Counted from the stretch's first letter, positions 16,351 to 25,108 are shown. The stretch: 64,000 nucleotides of DNA from Jatrophihabitans sp964252635 (GCF_964252635.1 NZ_CAXUNP010000019.1:1-64000), one strand, 5' to 3'. Notes: generated by a model not told the origin, from the sequence alone. Numbers and translations are program-made.

Positions 16351-17195
16351 CAGTGACTCACCTGCGAGTAGAGGGCCTCGATCGACGCCGGCATGGCCAG
16401 CACCTGATCACCGGACTTCGCGCTCACCCGCACCGACGACGCGGTGTCGAGGGCGGCGTAGACGATCATGCGCTTGTTGGCGGAGAACTTCGGGTGGCAC
16501 GTGGTCATGGTCAGCAGGGCCTCGTCGGCGCGAGCACCCGGGTGGTCGGGCTTCGGCAGCAACACGTTGCCGTCGCTCGGCGACACGATCTCCCGGCCCG
16601 GGATCCCGTCGGAGTCCTCCTTCGTGAGCCCGTGCTGCTGTCCTTTGACGCGGTACACGAACCACGCGGAACGGGTCTCGACGATCACCGTGTCGCCGGC
16701 ACGCAACTGGTCGAGGTTGAGGAACGGCTCGCCCTTGCCGACCCGGTGCCCGGCCATCGCGAAGTTGCCGACCTTGCCGGGCAGTCCGGTGTCGCGGTAG
16801 TGCGCCGGACCCTTCTCCAGCTGGGAATCGGTCGGGACGACGCTGCCCTCGACGATCGTGAAGTGGAAGTCCTTGCCCAGGCGGGGGATGTAGAGGTTGG
16901 CGATGCCGGTGCCGAGCGCAATCGTTGGGTCCTTGCTGCCGGGCAGGGCCAGCAGCGGGTCCTTGCCCTGCACCAGTTCCTTCTTGAACGCGTTGGCCAC
17001 GTGCTTCTGCTCGCGCTCGGCGTAGAGGTTGGTGATCCAGACCTCGTAGACGACGAACAGCAGCACGACGAGGCCGGCGGTGATGAGGGTCTGACCGATG
17101 CCACGCAACACGAAGCGGACACGGTCGCCGACCGAGCGTCCCTGGCCGCTCGGCGCCGGCGGCGGGGGCGGCTCGACTACCGCGGTGTCGGTCAT
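16350..17195 (-). CDS. srtE: Class E sortase
   Basis: This 281-residue transpeptidase should cleave an LAXTG-type sorting signal and join the protein to peptidoglycan. It has a cytoplasmic proline-rich N-terminus, one transmembrane helix (about 34-54) and an extracellular sortase barrel. Catalytic residues are His in MAGHRVG, Cys in TMTTCHP and Arg in ANKRMIVYA. No LAXTG substrate is visible in this window. The gene lies between DUF881 and a small membrane protein on the same strand. Confidence 0.92.
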   Translation of the reverse strand: MTDTAVVEPPPPPAPSGQGRSVGDRVRFVLRGIGQTLITAGLVVLLFVVYEVWITNLYAEREQKHVANAFKKELVQGKDPLLALPGSKDPTIALGTGIANLYIPRLGKDFHFTIVEGSVVPTDSQLEKGPAHYRDTGLPGKVGNFAMAGHRVGKGEPFLNLDQLRAGDTVIVETRSAWFVYRVKGQQHGLTKEDSDGIPGREIVSPSDGNVLLPKPDHPGARADEALLTMTTCHPKFSANKRMIVYAALDTASSVRVSAKSGDQVLAMPASIEALYSQVSH

Positions 17196-17228
17196 ACGTC
17201 CTCACTCGGGTGCGGGGGCGACGTGCGT

Positions 17229-17996
17229 TCAGGAACCCGGCCGTGCGTAGATCAAGGTCAGCGGGCCCGTGTAGGCGGGCACGTCGACCCGGTCCTCGGA
17301 CTCGACGGTATAGCCCAGACCGAAGTACCCGGCCGCCTGCCGGAAGAGCGTGACGCCCGGCGAGGCGGTCAACTGCTCCTGCATTGTGGCTGATGGACCC
17401 ACCGCCGCAACACGGAACGGGGGTGAATACACATCTCCGTTCAGCAGCAGCGTGTTGCCGACGCACCGGACGGCCGAGGTCGGGATCACCCGCTGCCCGG
17501 CGATCGACATGGCCTCGGCACCGCCGGCCCACAGCGCGTTCACCACCGACTGCAGGTCGGACTGGTGCACGACGAGCTGGTTCGGATCCACCGAGGCGTT
17601 CGCCGAGGACGGGTCGGCATCGTCGAGCACGACCTGGAGCCCGGCTCCGTGGACCGCGGTCAGGCCCGCGGCCGCCGCCAGCGGCGACACCGCCCGTTGC
17701 GCCGCGGAGACCTTGCCGTCCCTCATGCCCGCCGAGGTGGCGGCCGCCTGCACCTGCGCCTGCAACGACGCGACCTGGCCGTCGAGGCCGCGCACCGTCC
17801 GTTCCGCGGCGCCGACGGTGTCGGCCAGGCTGCCGATGCCGGGCGCGCGCAGCTCGGTGCCATGGGAGTCCCGGGCGCTGGTGGCGAACCCGATCCCGGC
17901 GATGAGGCAGATCACCGGTACGAGCACCCGCCACGCCCGGGGGCGGGGGCGCGCCGGTCCGGGCGTGGCCGGAGCCGGCTCTGACGCTCGTGCCAT
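17229..17996 (-). CDS. DUF881 membrane-anchored protein
   Basis: The 255-residue protein has a Pro/Arg-rich cytoplasmic start, one signal-anchor helix (VLVPVICLIAGIGFATSA, about 25-42), a helical segment (about 60-105) and a DUF881 domain with GLQVVLDDAD and VNALWAGGAEAMSIAGQR. DUF881 proteins sit beside crgA and pabA in many actinobacterial origins and are thought to act in cell-envelope or division processes, without a known reaction. The ATG at 17996 has GGATCC upstream. Confidence 0.87.
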   Translation of the reverse strand: MARASEPAPATPGPARPRPRAWRVLVPVICLIAGIGFATSARDSHGTELRAPGIGSLADTVGAAERTVRGLDGQVASLQAQVQAAATSAGMRDGKVSAAQRAVSPLAAAAGLTAVHGAGLQVVLDDADPSSANASVDPNQLVVHQSDLQSVVNALWAGGAEAMSIAGQRVIPTSAVRCVGNTLLLNGDVYSPPFRVAAVGPSATMQEQLTASPGVTLFRQAAGYFGLGYTVESEDRVDVPAYTGPLTLIYARPGS

Positions 17997-18119
17997 CCGC
18001 AGGATCCGTCCGTCGGGCTGAGCGCCGGGACGCAGTGGTCCGGGCGCCGGTCGGGGTGCGGCGTCTACGCTAGCGGGCAGTCGACATCTGTCCTGCCTGC
18101 ATCCCGGGAGTGAGCGCAC

Positions 18120-18398
18120 GTGCCCAAGTCCAAGGTCCGCAAGAAGAACGACGCGCCGGTCCGGTCCTCGTCCAGCGCAGCGGCCCCGGCGCGTCAGCTG
18201 TCCCCGAGCCCGTCGTGGTACCCGATCGTCATGGCCGTCGTCCTCGTGCTCGGGCTGGCCTACCTGGTCACCTACTACCTGACCTCCAGCGGCACCGACC
18301 CGCACATCCCGGTGATGGCCGGGCTGCACGCGTGGAACTTCGCCGTCGGCTTCGGGATCATGCTGCTCGGCCTCGTCATGGCCGTCCGCTGGCGCTGA
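18120..18398 (+). CDS. crgA: Cell division protein CrgA
   Basis: The 92-residue protein matches CrgA, a two-helix membrane protein of the actinobacterial divisome that interacts with FtsZ, FtsQ, FtsI and Wag31. It starts with the conserved basic segment MPKSKVRKKN, has helix 1 (WYPIVMAVVLVLGLAYLV) and helix 2 (WNFAVGFGIMLLGLVMAV), and ends in VRWR. It starts with GTG and is divergent from the DUF881/sortase operon, the typical arrangement near the origin. Confidence 0.95.
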   Translation: MPKSKVRKKNDAPVRSSSSAAAPARQLSPSPSWYPIVMAVVLVLGLAYLVTYYLTSSGTDPHIPVMAGLHAWNFAVGFGIMLLGLVMAVRWR

Positions 18399-18451
18399 CT
18401 CGTCCGTCCACACGGTTGTCCACGCCTGTGATTACACGACTGTAGTTCTGT

Positions 18452-18463
18452 CCCCAGCTGGGG
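18452..18463. promoter_or_regulatory. 12-bp palindrome just before the PH-domain gene
   Basis: CCCCAGCTGGGG is a perfect palindrome ending 8 nt before the GTG at 18472, where a ribosome site should be. It may be an operator or may limit translation. A TTGTCCACG close to a DnaA box lies about 35 bp upstream of it. Confidence 0.4.
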
Positions 18464-18471
18464 AAAACACT

Positions 18472-18891
18472 GTGGACGACGCCACCCCGACCCGCCTGCG
18501 CTTCGTGCCCGACCGGCGCGCCACCGGCCTGGCCGCTGCCGGCCTGGTCGTCGCCGTGGTGGTGGCGCTGGTGGCCGCCGACGGCCCCGGCCGGCTGATC
18601 GCCGCGGTCGCGGCCGTCGTGCTCGGTGCCTACGCCGTCGGTGACCTGGTGTTCTCGCCGCGGCTGACGGCCGACGCGCAGGGCCTGGTCGTCCGCTCGC
18701 CGGCCACCCGCGCGCGCCTGCCCTGGGCAGACGTCGAGCACGTCCGGGCCGACACGCGGCTGCGGTTGGGGCTGCGCAGCACCACCCTGGAGATCGACGC
18801 CGGGCCCGTGCTGGTCGTGCTCAGTCGCCGGGCGATCGGCGCCGACCCCGAGCAGGCCGCCGGGTTGATCAACGCGCTGCGGCCGGCCTGA
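18472..18891 (+). CDS. PH-domain membrane protein
   Basis: The 139-residue protein has two N-terminal transmembrane helices (about residues 16-34 and 40-60) followed by a bacterial PH-like domain (LTADAQGLVVRSPATRARLPW). It is the counterpart of the PH-domain gene next to crgA and ppiA in mycobacteria (Rv0010c). Its role is unknown. There is no clear Shine-Dalgarno before the GTG start, and a 12-bp palindrome takes its place. It is convergent with the rhomboid gene, with 3 bp between stops. Confidence 0.8.
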   Translation: MDDATPTRLRFVPDRRATGLAAAGLVVAVVVALVAADGPGRLIAAVAAVVLGAYAVGDLVFSPRLTADAQGLVVRSPATRARLPWADVEHVRADTRLRLGLRSTTLEIDAGPVLVVLSRRAIGADPEQAAGLINALRPA

Positions 18892-18894
18892 GCC

Positions 18895-19770
18895 TCACCA
18901 GGTGGCGGTGCGCACCCCGACCACGAGCACGACCAGCAGGAGCACGCCGGTGAGTCCGGCCGCCTGCAGGCGCGGCGCGATCTTTCGACGCGCGGTGGGC
19001 AACCCGGCGATCACGACGGCGGCCAGTGCGCCGGTGACGAAGCCTCCGATGTGTCCCAGCTTGGAGATGTTGGGCACCGAGAAGGTGATGATGAAGTTCA
19101 GCACGATGGTGCCGACCAGCCACTGGGTGTTGAGGCCGAGCCGGCGGACGAGCACCAGGCAGGCGCCGAACAACCCGAAGATCGCCCCCGATGCCCCGGC
19201 CGTGGTGCCGAATGCGTTGCCGAAGGCGTAGATCGCGGCGCTGCCACCGAGCGCGCTGAGCAGGTAGACGGCCAGGTAGCGCCATGGGCCCATGGCTCGT
19301 TCGAGAACCGGACCCACGATGGCCAGCGAGATCATGTTGGTGGCGATGTGCAGCGGGGTCAGGTGCAGGAAGGCCGAGGTGACCAGCTGGTAGTACTCGT
19401 GCTTGTCGTGCAGGTAGAGCGGGAACAGCTGCCAGTCCAGGAACAACCGGGAGTTGCGCGGATCCTGCAACGTGGCGTGGGTCTGCGTCCCGCTGACCAG
19501 GTAGGTCGCCACGTTCAGGACGATGAGGGAAATCGTGACGTAGGGCGGGTTCTGGCGCAGGCTCGCACCGAGGGCGTTGCGTGGAGCCCGCACGGAGCGG
19601 GCGCCCGCCCGAACGTCGTCCGGGCAGTGGAAGCCGACCGACGCCGGATGCATGCAGTCCGGGCAGATCGGCCGGTCGCAGCGCGTGCACCGGATGTAGG
19701 CCTCCCGGTCGGGATGGCGGTAACAGTGCTGCGCGAGCTGGGGGCCCGAGCTGCCCGGACGGTCGGCCAT
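18895..19770 (-). CDS. Rhomboid family intramembrane serine protease
   Basis: The 291-residue protein carries an N-terminal Cys/His module (CYRHPDREAYIRCTRCDRPI followed by CPDCM) that looks like a zinc-binding B-box, then at least six membrane helices. Catalytic residues are Ser in GASGAIFG and His in KLGHIGGF; HLTPLHIATNMISL is the family's L1/HxxxN-like segment. It should cut transmembrane segments of membrane proteins. It follows ppiA on the same strand with 8 bp between, so they are probably co-transcribed. Confidence 0.92.
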   Translation of the reverse strand: MADRPGSSGPQLAQHCYRHPDREAYIRCTRCDRPICPDCMHPASVGFHCPDDVRAGARSVRAPRNALGASLRQNPPYVTISLIVLNVATYLVSGTQTHATLQDPRNSRLFLDWQLFPLYLHDKHEYYQLVTSAFLHLTPLHIATNMISLAIVGPVLERAMGPWRYLAVYLLSALGGSAAIYAFGNAFGTTAGASGAIFGLFGACLVLVRRLGLNTQWLVGTIVLNFIITFSVPNISKLGHIGGFVTGALAAVVIAGLPTARRKIAPRLQAAGLTGVLLLVVLVVGVRTATW

Positions 19771-19778
19771 GCAGGGGC

Positions 19779-20306
19779 TCAGACGGCCTCGACGGTCACC
19801 GACGTGATGGTGATCGGTTCGACCGGCTTGTCGCCACGGCCGGTCTTGGTGGTGGCGATGGCGTCGACGACGGCGCGGCTGTCGGCGTCGGCCACCTCAC
19901 CGAAGATGGTGTGCTTGCGGTTGAGGTGCGGCGTGCGGCCGACGGTGACGAAGAACTGCGAGCCGTTGGTGTTCGGCCCCGAGTTGGCCATGGCCAGCAG
20001 GTAGGGGCGGTCGAACTGCAGGTCGGGGTGGAACTCGTCCGCGAACTTGTAACCCGGGTCGCCGTAGCCCTCACCGAGCGGGTCGCCGCCCTGGATCATG
20101 AAGCCCTCGATGACACGGTGGAACACGGTGCCGTCGTAGAGCGGGTCGTTGGTCTTCGTCCTGGTGCCGGGGTGCGTCCATTCCTTGGCACCGGTGGCGA
20201 GGTCGACGAAGTTCTTGACGGTCTTGGGGGCGTGGTTGCCGAACAGCTCGATCCGGATGTCACCGGAGGTCGTGTGCAGCGTGGCGATCTGGGTTGCGTT
20301 GCTCAT
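19779..20306 (-). CDS. ppiA: Peptidyl-prolyl cis-trans isomerase, cyclophilin type
   Basis: The 175-residue cytoplasmic cyclophilin catalyses proline isomerisation during folding. The active-site strand is FHRVIEGFMIQGGDP, with the catalytic Arg, followed by SGPNTNGSQFFVTV and HTIFGEV. There is no signal peptide. It starts the ppiA-rhomboid pair. The same gene order near the origin occurs in M. tuberculosis (Rv0009, with rhomboid Rv0110 elsewhere). Confidence 0.95.
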   Translation of the reverse strand: MSNATQIATLHTTSGDIRIELFGNHAPKTVKNFVDLATGAKEWTHPGTRTKTNDPLYDGTVFHRVIEGFMIQGGDPLGEGYGDPGYKFADEFHPDLQFDRPYLLAMANSGPNTNGSQFFVTVGRTPHLNRKHTIFGEVADADSRAVVDAIATTKTGRGDKPVEPITITSVTVEAV

Positions 20307-20345
20307 GACTCGATCCTGCCAGACGGCCCAAACGGGCCCGGACGC

Positions 20346-21032
20346 CTAGAACTTCGCGACGATCGCCCGGCCCAGGTTGACGGCGTTGCGCGAGGTGTCG
20401 GTCTGCTGGGTGTGCACGACGACCAGCACGCGTCCCTTGGCGAAGGCGAACGCCCAGTCGCGGGCCCCGTCCGGGCCGAAGAAGCGCGTCCGGTAGGCCA
20501 CGCCGTCGACGCCCGGGGTGACGTCCGGCTCGCTGATCGGCTCGGTCCCGGCTCGGGCCGTGAGCACGAGCGCGTTGTGCGCGTCGTCGGCGCTGGCGAA
20601 GGTGCGGGGCAGGATGTCGGCCACCGCCTCGTGCCGGGTGTTGCCGTAGGAGTACGCGAAGTAGAACCGGCAGCCGACGGGCCGGAGGCCGGTCAGCACG
20701 GTCACCTGGCCGACGCGGTCGCCCTCGAGGTCGGCGACGTTCGGCCCGCTCGTCGGCTCGCTGTCCAGGCCGGCCTTGAGGTACGGGCACGAGCGGTCGA
20801 CCTCGCCCCGCGGCAGCCGGCCACTGGCCGGCAGCGCTGCGACGCTGGTGGCGGGTGCCGGGGTGAAGGACCCGGACGGCGCCGGGGCGGTCTCGGTCTG
20901 CACGACCGTGCGGGTCGACGGGGCCGCGGTACTTGCACCCGAGCCGCCGCCCGACGTGCACGCGGCCAGGGACAGGACGCCGCACAGGGCGAGTACCCCG
21001 GCCGCCACCCGCGGACGTGCGGGCCGCGTCAC
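20346..21032 (-). CDS. Lipoprotein, DUF2020-like
   Basis: The 228-residue protein has a lipoprotein signal (RVAAGVLALCGVLSLAACTS) with the lipobox LAAC, a Ser/Thr/Pro-rich linker and a C-terminal domain. That domain starts SCPYLKAG and includes VGCRFYFAY, a pattern I associate with DUF2020 lipoproteins of Corynebacteriales. The function is unknown. The GTG start at 21032 overlaps the gatD stop as GTGA, so it is coupled to the murT-gatD operon, which hints at a role in envelope assembly. Confidence 0.78.
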   Translation of the reverse strand: MTRPARPRVAAGVLALCGVLSLAACTSGGGSGASTAAPSTRTVVQTETAPAPSGSFTPAPATSVAALPASGRLPRGEVDRSCPYLKAGLDSEPTSGPNVADLEGDRVGQVTVLTGLRPVGCRFYFAYSYGNTRHEAVADILPRTFASADDAHNALVLTARAGTEPISEPDVTPGVDGVAYRTRFFGPDGARDWAFAFAKGRVLVVVHTQQTDTSRNAVNLGRAIVAKF

Positions 21033-21745
21033 CGCGGGCGCCCGACCGCCACCTTGGCGGCGAGCTCGGGCAGGGCGTCGTCGATCGGCTCGAGCTCGCT
21101 CGTCACGCCCGCCCGGTCGTAGGCGCGGCGCAGCAGGTCGTCGGCGAGACGCGGGCTCTTGGCGAGCACGGGGCCGTGTAGGTAGGTCCCCAGGACGTTG
21201 TCGCGGACCGCGCCTTCCGTGCCGTCCTTGCCGTTGTTGCCGCGCCCGGTCTGGGTCCGGCCGAGTGCGGCGGCGTCGGGGCCGAGGGTCGTCAGGCCGC
21301 TGTGGTTCTCGTAGCCGACCAACCGGCCGGCCTGGGGGGTGTCGACCCAGTTGTTGCCGATGAGCCGCTCGGGCTGGCCGTGCGTGACCACGTCCAGGAC
21401 TCCCACGCCGGCGAGGTGGCGCCCCTCGTGGGTGACGAACTCGTGCCCGAGCATCTGGAAGGTGCCGCAGATGGCCAGCATGACGACGCCGTCGTCGGCC
21501 ATCGCGCGCAGCTGCGCACCACGGCCGGCGAAGTCGGCGCCGATCTCGCCCTGGGCGGCGTCCTGCCCGCCGCCGCCGAGCAGGATGTCGGTGTCGTGCG
21601 GCAACGGGTCGCCGACGCTCACCGGCGTGACGGTCACCGGCAGGCCGCGCCACTGCAGGCGGCGCCGCAGGACCAGCACATTGCCGGTGTCGCCGTAGAT
21701 GTTCATCTCGCGCGGGTACAGGTGCACCAGGGTCAGGGTCTTCAC
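21029..21745 (-). CDS. gatD: Lipid II isoglutaminyl synthase, glutaminase subunit GatD
   Basis: The 238-residue type I amidotransferase works with MurT to convert D-Glu of the lipid II stem to D-isoglutamine. It has the N-terminal lipid II-enzyme segment VHLYPREMNIYGDTGN, the catalytic Cys93 in AICGTFQMLGHEF and the catalytic His in GTYLHGPVLAKSPRLAD. The start GTG at 21745 overlaps the murT stop as GTGA, and its own stop overlaps the lipoprotein start, so the three genes are tightly coupled. Confidence 0.93.
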   Translation of the reverse strand: MKTLTLVHLYPREMNIYGDTGNVLVLRRRLQWRGLPVTVTPVSVGDPLPHDTDILLGGGGQDAAQGEIGADFAGRGAQLRAMADDGVVMLAICGTFQMLGHEFVTHEGRHLAGVGVLDVVTHGQPERLIGNNWVDTPQAGRLVGYENHSGLTTLGPDAAALGRTQTGRGNNGKDGTEGAVRDNVLGTYLHGPVLAKSPRLADDLLRRAYDRAGVTSELEPIDDALPELAAKVAVGRPR

Positions 21746-23007
21746 GACGCCGCCGTCCCGATGCGCTGCAGCACCGCGTGCAGCGCCCACATCGCGGTGT
21801 AGGTGCTGAACACGACGACGTAGCGGCCGGTGGCCACCGAGGCCACGGCCGAGCGGACGGCCTTCTCCAGGTCCGGTTCGATCTCGTCGACCTCGACGTC
21901 GTCGTAGCGCAACCGCACGGCCATGTCGGCCGCACGCGTGCCGGCCGTCGAGCGCCGGGACGGCAGCGGGCCGAGCGCGGCGAAGTCGACGTCCCACAGC
22001 CACGACACGTCGCGCCCGTCGGCGTAGTCGTCGTTGATCGCCACCACCACCGCGTCCGGCGTGGCCGTGTCGAGCGTGCGCAGCGTCTGCCGGAACCCCG
22101 CCGGGTTCTTGACCAGCTGCAGCACGACCCGGCGACCGTCGACGTCGAAGGACTGCCCCCGCCCGAACGCCGGTGAGACCTTGGCCAGCCCCGCCACGAC
22201 GGTGTCCGTGTCCAGACCCAGGGCCAGGCCGAGAGCCGCTGCGCCACAGGCGTTCTGCGCGTTGTGGGGGCCCTCGGCGCGCAACGTCACGTCGTGGTCG
22301 ACACCGTCGATGCGCAGCGTCGCCGCGGGGTGCGCCGTGCTCGGCAGGGTCTGCAGCTCGACCGCGGCCGGCACCGACGACACCGACACGGGGCCGCCGT
22401 AGAGCTCCTCGTCGTTGGGGAACAGCTCGCGCAGCGCGGGCGCCACCCCGTAGTGGGTGACCTCGGCGGCGGTGACGTCGGCGAGCGCGGCGATGCGTTC
22501 GTCGTCGCGGTTGAGGACGACGTGGCCGGTCGTCGCGGCCGCGACCTTGCCGAGCAGCCGTGCGGTCGTGTCGATCTCGCCGAAGCGGTCGAGCTGGTCG
22601 CGCATCACGTTCAGCAGCAGACAGTGCCGGGGCGCGACCCGTGCGACGAAGCGCACGGCCCAGGCCTCGTCGAGTTCGAAGACGGCGACGTCGTAGGGCA
22701 GCCGACCGCTCCAGGTGGCGTGCTCGACGGTCGCGGTGATGGCCCCGCGCACGAAGTTCGACCCGGTGTCGTTGGTGAGCACGCGGTACCGCTCGCCGAG
22801 GACGGTCGCGACCATCTTTGTGGTCGTGGTCTTGCCGTTCGTACCGGTGACGACGACGACGCCCTGCGGCAGGCCGGCCATGGCCGCGGCGAGATAGCGA
22901 GGGAACACCTTCTCGACGACGAGACCCGGCAGCGCGTTGCCCCGCCGCCCGAGGATCCGGAGCGCGGACAACGTCAGCTTGCCGAGCCAGACGGCGAGCA
23001 TCTCCAT
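21742..23007 (-). CDS. murT: Lipid II isoglutaminyl synthase, Mur-ligase-like subunit MurT
   Basis: The 421-residue Mur-ligase relative activates the D-Glu carboxylate of lipid II for amidation by GatD-derived ammonia. It shows the P-loop VVTGTNGKTTTTKMV, the magnesium region ELDEAWAVRF, LLNVMRDQLDRFGEID and the C-terminal DUF1727 region. The Cys4 zinc ribbon of staphylococcal and pneumococcal MurT is missing: the corresponding segment (about 195-250) has no cysteine. The ATG at 23007 is preferred; a TTG at 23016 is possible. It is upstream of gatD and the lipoprotein. Confidence 0.9.
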   Translation of the reverse strand: MEMLAVWLGKLTLSALRILGRRGNALPGLVVEKVFPRYLAAAMAGLPQGVVVVTGTNGKTTTTKMVATVLGERYRVLTNDTGSNFVRGAITATVEHATWSGRLPYDVAVFELDEAWAVRFVARVAPRHCLLLNVMRDQLDRFGEIDTTARLLGKVAAATTGHVVLNRDDERIAALADVTAAEVTHYGVAPALRELFPNDEELYGGPVSVSSVPAAVELQTLPSTAHPAATLRIDGVDHDVTLRAEGPHNAQNACGAAALGLALGLDTDTVVAGLAKVSPAFGRGQSFDVDGRRVVLQLVKNPAGFRQTLRTLDTATPDAVVVAINDDYADGRDVSWLWDVDFAALGPLPSRRSTAGTRAADMAVRLRYDDVEVDEIEPDLEKAVRSAVASVATGRYVVVFSTYTAMWALHAVLQRIGTAAS

Positions 23008-23033
23008 GGTGGGCAACGGTACCGATCACCCGG

Positions 23034-23107
23034 GTCGATCACGTCTTCCCCTGCTGTTGCCGATCTGCGGCGCCGAACCGGCAACTCCGCAGGAAGACGT
23101 GATCGAC
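23034..23107. repeat. Large intergenic inverted repeat upstream of murT
   Basis: Arms GTCGATCACGTCTTCC (23034-23049) and its exact complement (23092-23107) are 16 bp each. A second stem, GTTGCCG (23056-23062) with CGGCAAC (23079-23085), lies inside. It starts 26 bp upstream of the murT ATG. It could be an operator, an RNA structure in the murT leader or a mobile-type palindromic repeat. Confidence 0.8.
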
Positions 23108-23120
23108 GGGTCCGGCAGAC

Positions 23121-23163
23121 GCGACTGCGCCCCCTCCCGTGGGACGGGAGGGGGCGCAGTCGC
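23121..23163 (-). terminator. Strong intrinsic-type hairpin after the S53 protease gene
   Basis: Two perfectly complementary 19-nt arms (23121-23139 and 23145-23163) flank the loop TGGGA, 13 bp beyond the protease stop. There is no U-run, as is common in high-GC actinobacteria. Confidence 0.88.
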
Positions 23164-23176
23164 GATCAGTGGTGGG

Positions 23177-25108
23177 TCAGCTCCCGCCGAGCGCGGAGAA
23201 CCACGCCGGCTTCGGCACGCCCACGCCCGTCACCAGGTCGTAGCCCTTCGTGGTGGCCAGGCTGCTGTCCTGGTCGAAGGTGCGGACCGAGTACGACAGT
23301 CCCTGCGAGGCGTCGACGCTGTTGACGAAGTTCACCCGCACGACGCCCTTGTCCGGAGCGCCCGCCTGGGCGGCCGGGAGGACGTCGGCGAAGGAGCTCT
23401 TCTTGGCGTAGATCGTCGGGTTGAGGAAACCGCCGCCGTGGCCGGCCTTGCCGACGGCCAGCGCCGTCATGCCTGCGAACAGCGGGGACGCCAGGCTGGT
23501 GCCGCCCAGGCGGAACTCGTCGTAGTACGTCCCGTTCGGGAACGTCTGCGTCTCACCGATCAGCATGCCGGTCGCGTTGTCGGCGTCCATCGCCACGTCC
23601 GGGACGGTGCGGTAGGCGCTGTTGGACACGCCCTGCTGGTAGCTCGGCTGGTTGAAGATCGCCGAGACACCGCCGCCGGCGCCGGCCGAGAACGCGGTCG
23701 GGCCCCAGCTCTGGCCGTTGCTGCTGAGGTTGGCCAGGCCCGTACCCCAACCGGTCTGGAAGATCATCTTGCCGTCGGAACCGATGCCGGTGGCCGTGCC
23801 GCCGACCGCGGTGACGTAGGGGTCGGAGGCGTCCGCGTCGGCCTGCTTGATGCCGGTGTTGGCCAGCTCGTCGCCGCTGTCACCGGAGGAGAACAGGAAG
23901 CTGATGCCCTCGGTGGCGCCCTGCAGGTACACGGCCTCGTTCGCCGCGATCAGGTTGGTGTCGAGCGCTTCCTCGGGCTCACCGTAGGAGTTCGAGACGA
24001 TCTGCACGTCGTCGTCGTCGACGACCTTCTGGATCGCGTCGGTGAAGTCGGGGTCCAGGCAGCTCTTGGCACCGTAGTAGTGGATCTTGGCGCCGCCGGC
24101 CATGGCGTGCACGGCCTCGACGTCGAGGGTCTGCTCGCCGTACCAGCCGGTCGAGTCGCACTCGGTCTGGTTGGTGAACGTCTTCGGGGTCGTGGAGGTG
24201 TACTGGCCCTTGGCGTAGGAGGCGTCACCGTGCTCGCTGGCGTAGCGCGCGGCGTCGGCCTGAATGGTCGGCGCGTTGTAGGCGTCGACGATGCCCACCG
24301 TGGCACCGCTGCCGTCGAGCGTGGTGCCGCCCTCGTAGGCGCTGCGGAACTGGGGGCCGGTGTAGCCGCACAGCACGTAGGGCAGCGTCTTGCCCTGGTA
24401 CTTGGGCAGCGGGGTCTTGAAGTCGGCCTGGTACTTCGCCGAGAGCTGGCCGTAGTAACGCGAGCAGGGACGGGCGTTGCGGAACCCGGCCGGTGCGTCC
24501 ACCGGCTTGGCGGCGGAGGGCTGGCGGGTGGCCGGTGCCATCTTGTGCTTCGTGGTGTCCAGGCCCGAGACGGCCAGCACGGTGCCGGCGATCGACTGCG
24601 GGACCTTCACCGAGGTCGACGGGGCCTGCACGGTCTGGCCCGAGTGGCTGTAGCGCTGGATCTTCGCGCCGAAGGCCTTGTTCGCCGCCTTCACCGTGCC
24701 GGTGACGGTGACGTAGTGGTTGCCGGAGCTCGGCTTGCTGACCTTCAGGCCCTGCGAGCGCAGGTAGGAGGTGACGCTGTGGACGCTCTTCGCCGTGACC
24801 CCGTACTGCTTCTGGAACTGCGGCTGGGTCAAGAAGTGCTGGTACTGGGCGCTGCCCGGGGTCGAGATCGAGGCGACCCTGGCCTTGAGGGCGTCGAGCC
24901 CGCCCTTGGGGGCGAGGTAGACCCGGGCCGTGACCGGAGCGGACGTCTTGGCCGCACCGAGGTGCTTGGCGTGCGCCGTCCATGCCGGTTTGGTGTGCGG
25001 AACGGCCTTGGGGCTCGCCGATGCCGATGCCGACGGTGTCACCGCGATCATCGTGCCGACGAGGGTGCCCGCGGCGACGGTGGCCGCCGCGATGGTGCGT
25101 GGATGCAT
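23177..25108 (-). CDS. Secreted S53 (sedolisin/kumamolisin-type) serine carboxyl protease
   Basis: This 643-residue exported acid protease has a signal peptide (about 1-32, with the Ala-Ser stretch SASASAS), an activation prodomain (about 45-190) and a sedolisin catalytic domain (about 210-643). The catalytic set is Glu325 and Asp329 (GWYGEQTLDVEAVHAMA), Asp410 (FLFSSGDSGDE, oxyanion) and Ser538 in GGTSLASP. The C-terminal DLVTGVG segment supplies a calcium ligand. Proenzyme cleavage at low pH is expected from the family. GGAGGAACTGG precedes the ATG. It is transcribed toward murT but separated by a 19-bp hairpin. It interrupts the usual origin gene order. Confidence 0.95.
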   Translation of the reverse strand: MHPRTIAAATVAAGTLVGTMIAVTPSASASASPKAVPHTKPAWTAHAKHLGAAKTSAPVTARVYLAPKGGLDALKARVASISTPGSAQYQHFLTQPQFQKQYGVTAKSVHSVTSYLRSQGLKVSKPSSGNHYVTVTGTVKAANKAFGAKIQRYSHSGQTVQAPSTSVKVPQSIAGTVLAVSGLDTTKHKMAPATRQPSAAKPVDAPAGFRNARPCSRYYGQLSAKYQADFKTPLPKYQGKTLPYVLCGYTGPQFRSAYEGGTTLDGSGATVGIVDAYNAPTIQADAARYASEHGDASYAKGQYTSTTPKTFTNQTECDSTGWYGEQTLDVEAVHAMAGGAKIHYYGAKSCLDPDFTDAIQKVVDDDDVQIVSNSYGEPEEALDTNLIAANEAVYLQGATEGISFLFSSGDSGDELANTGIKQADADASDPYVTAVGGTATGIGSDGKMIFQTGWGTGLANLSSNGQSWGPTAFSAGAGGGVSAIFNQPSYQQGVSNSAYRTVPDVAMDADNATGMLIGETQTFPNGTYYDEFRLGGTSLASPLFAGMTALAVGKAGHGGGFLNPTIYAKKSSFADVLPAAQAGAPDKGVVRVNFVNSVDASQGLSYSVRTFDQDSSLATTKGYDLVTGVGVPKPAWFSALGGS

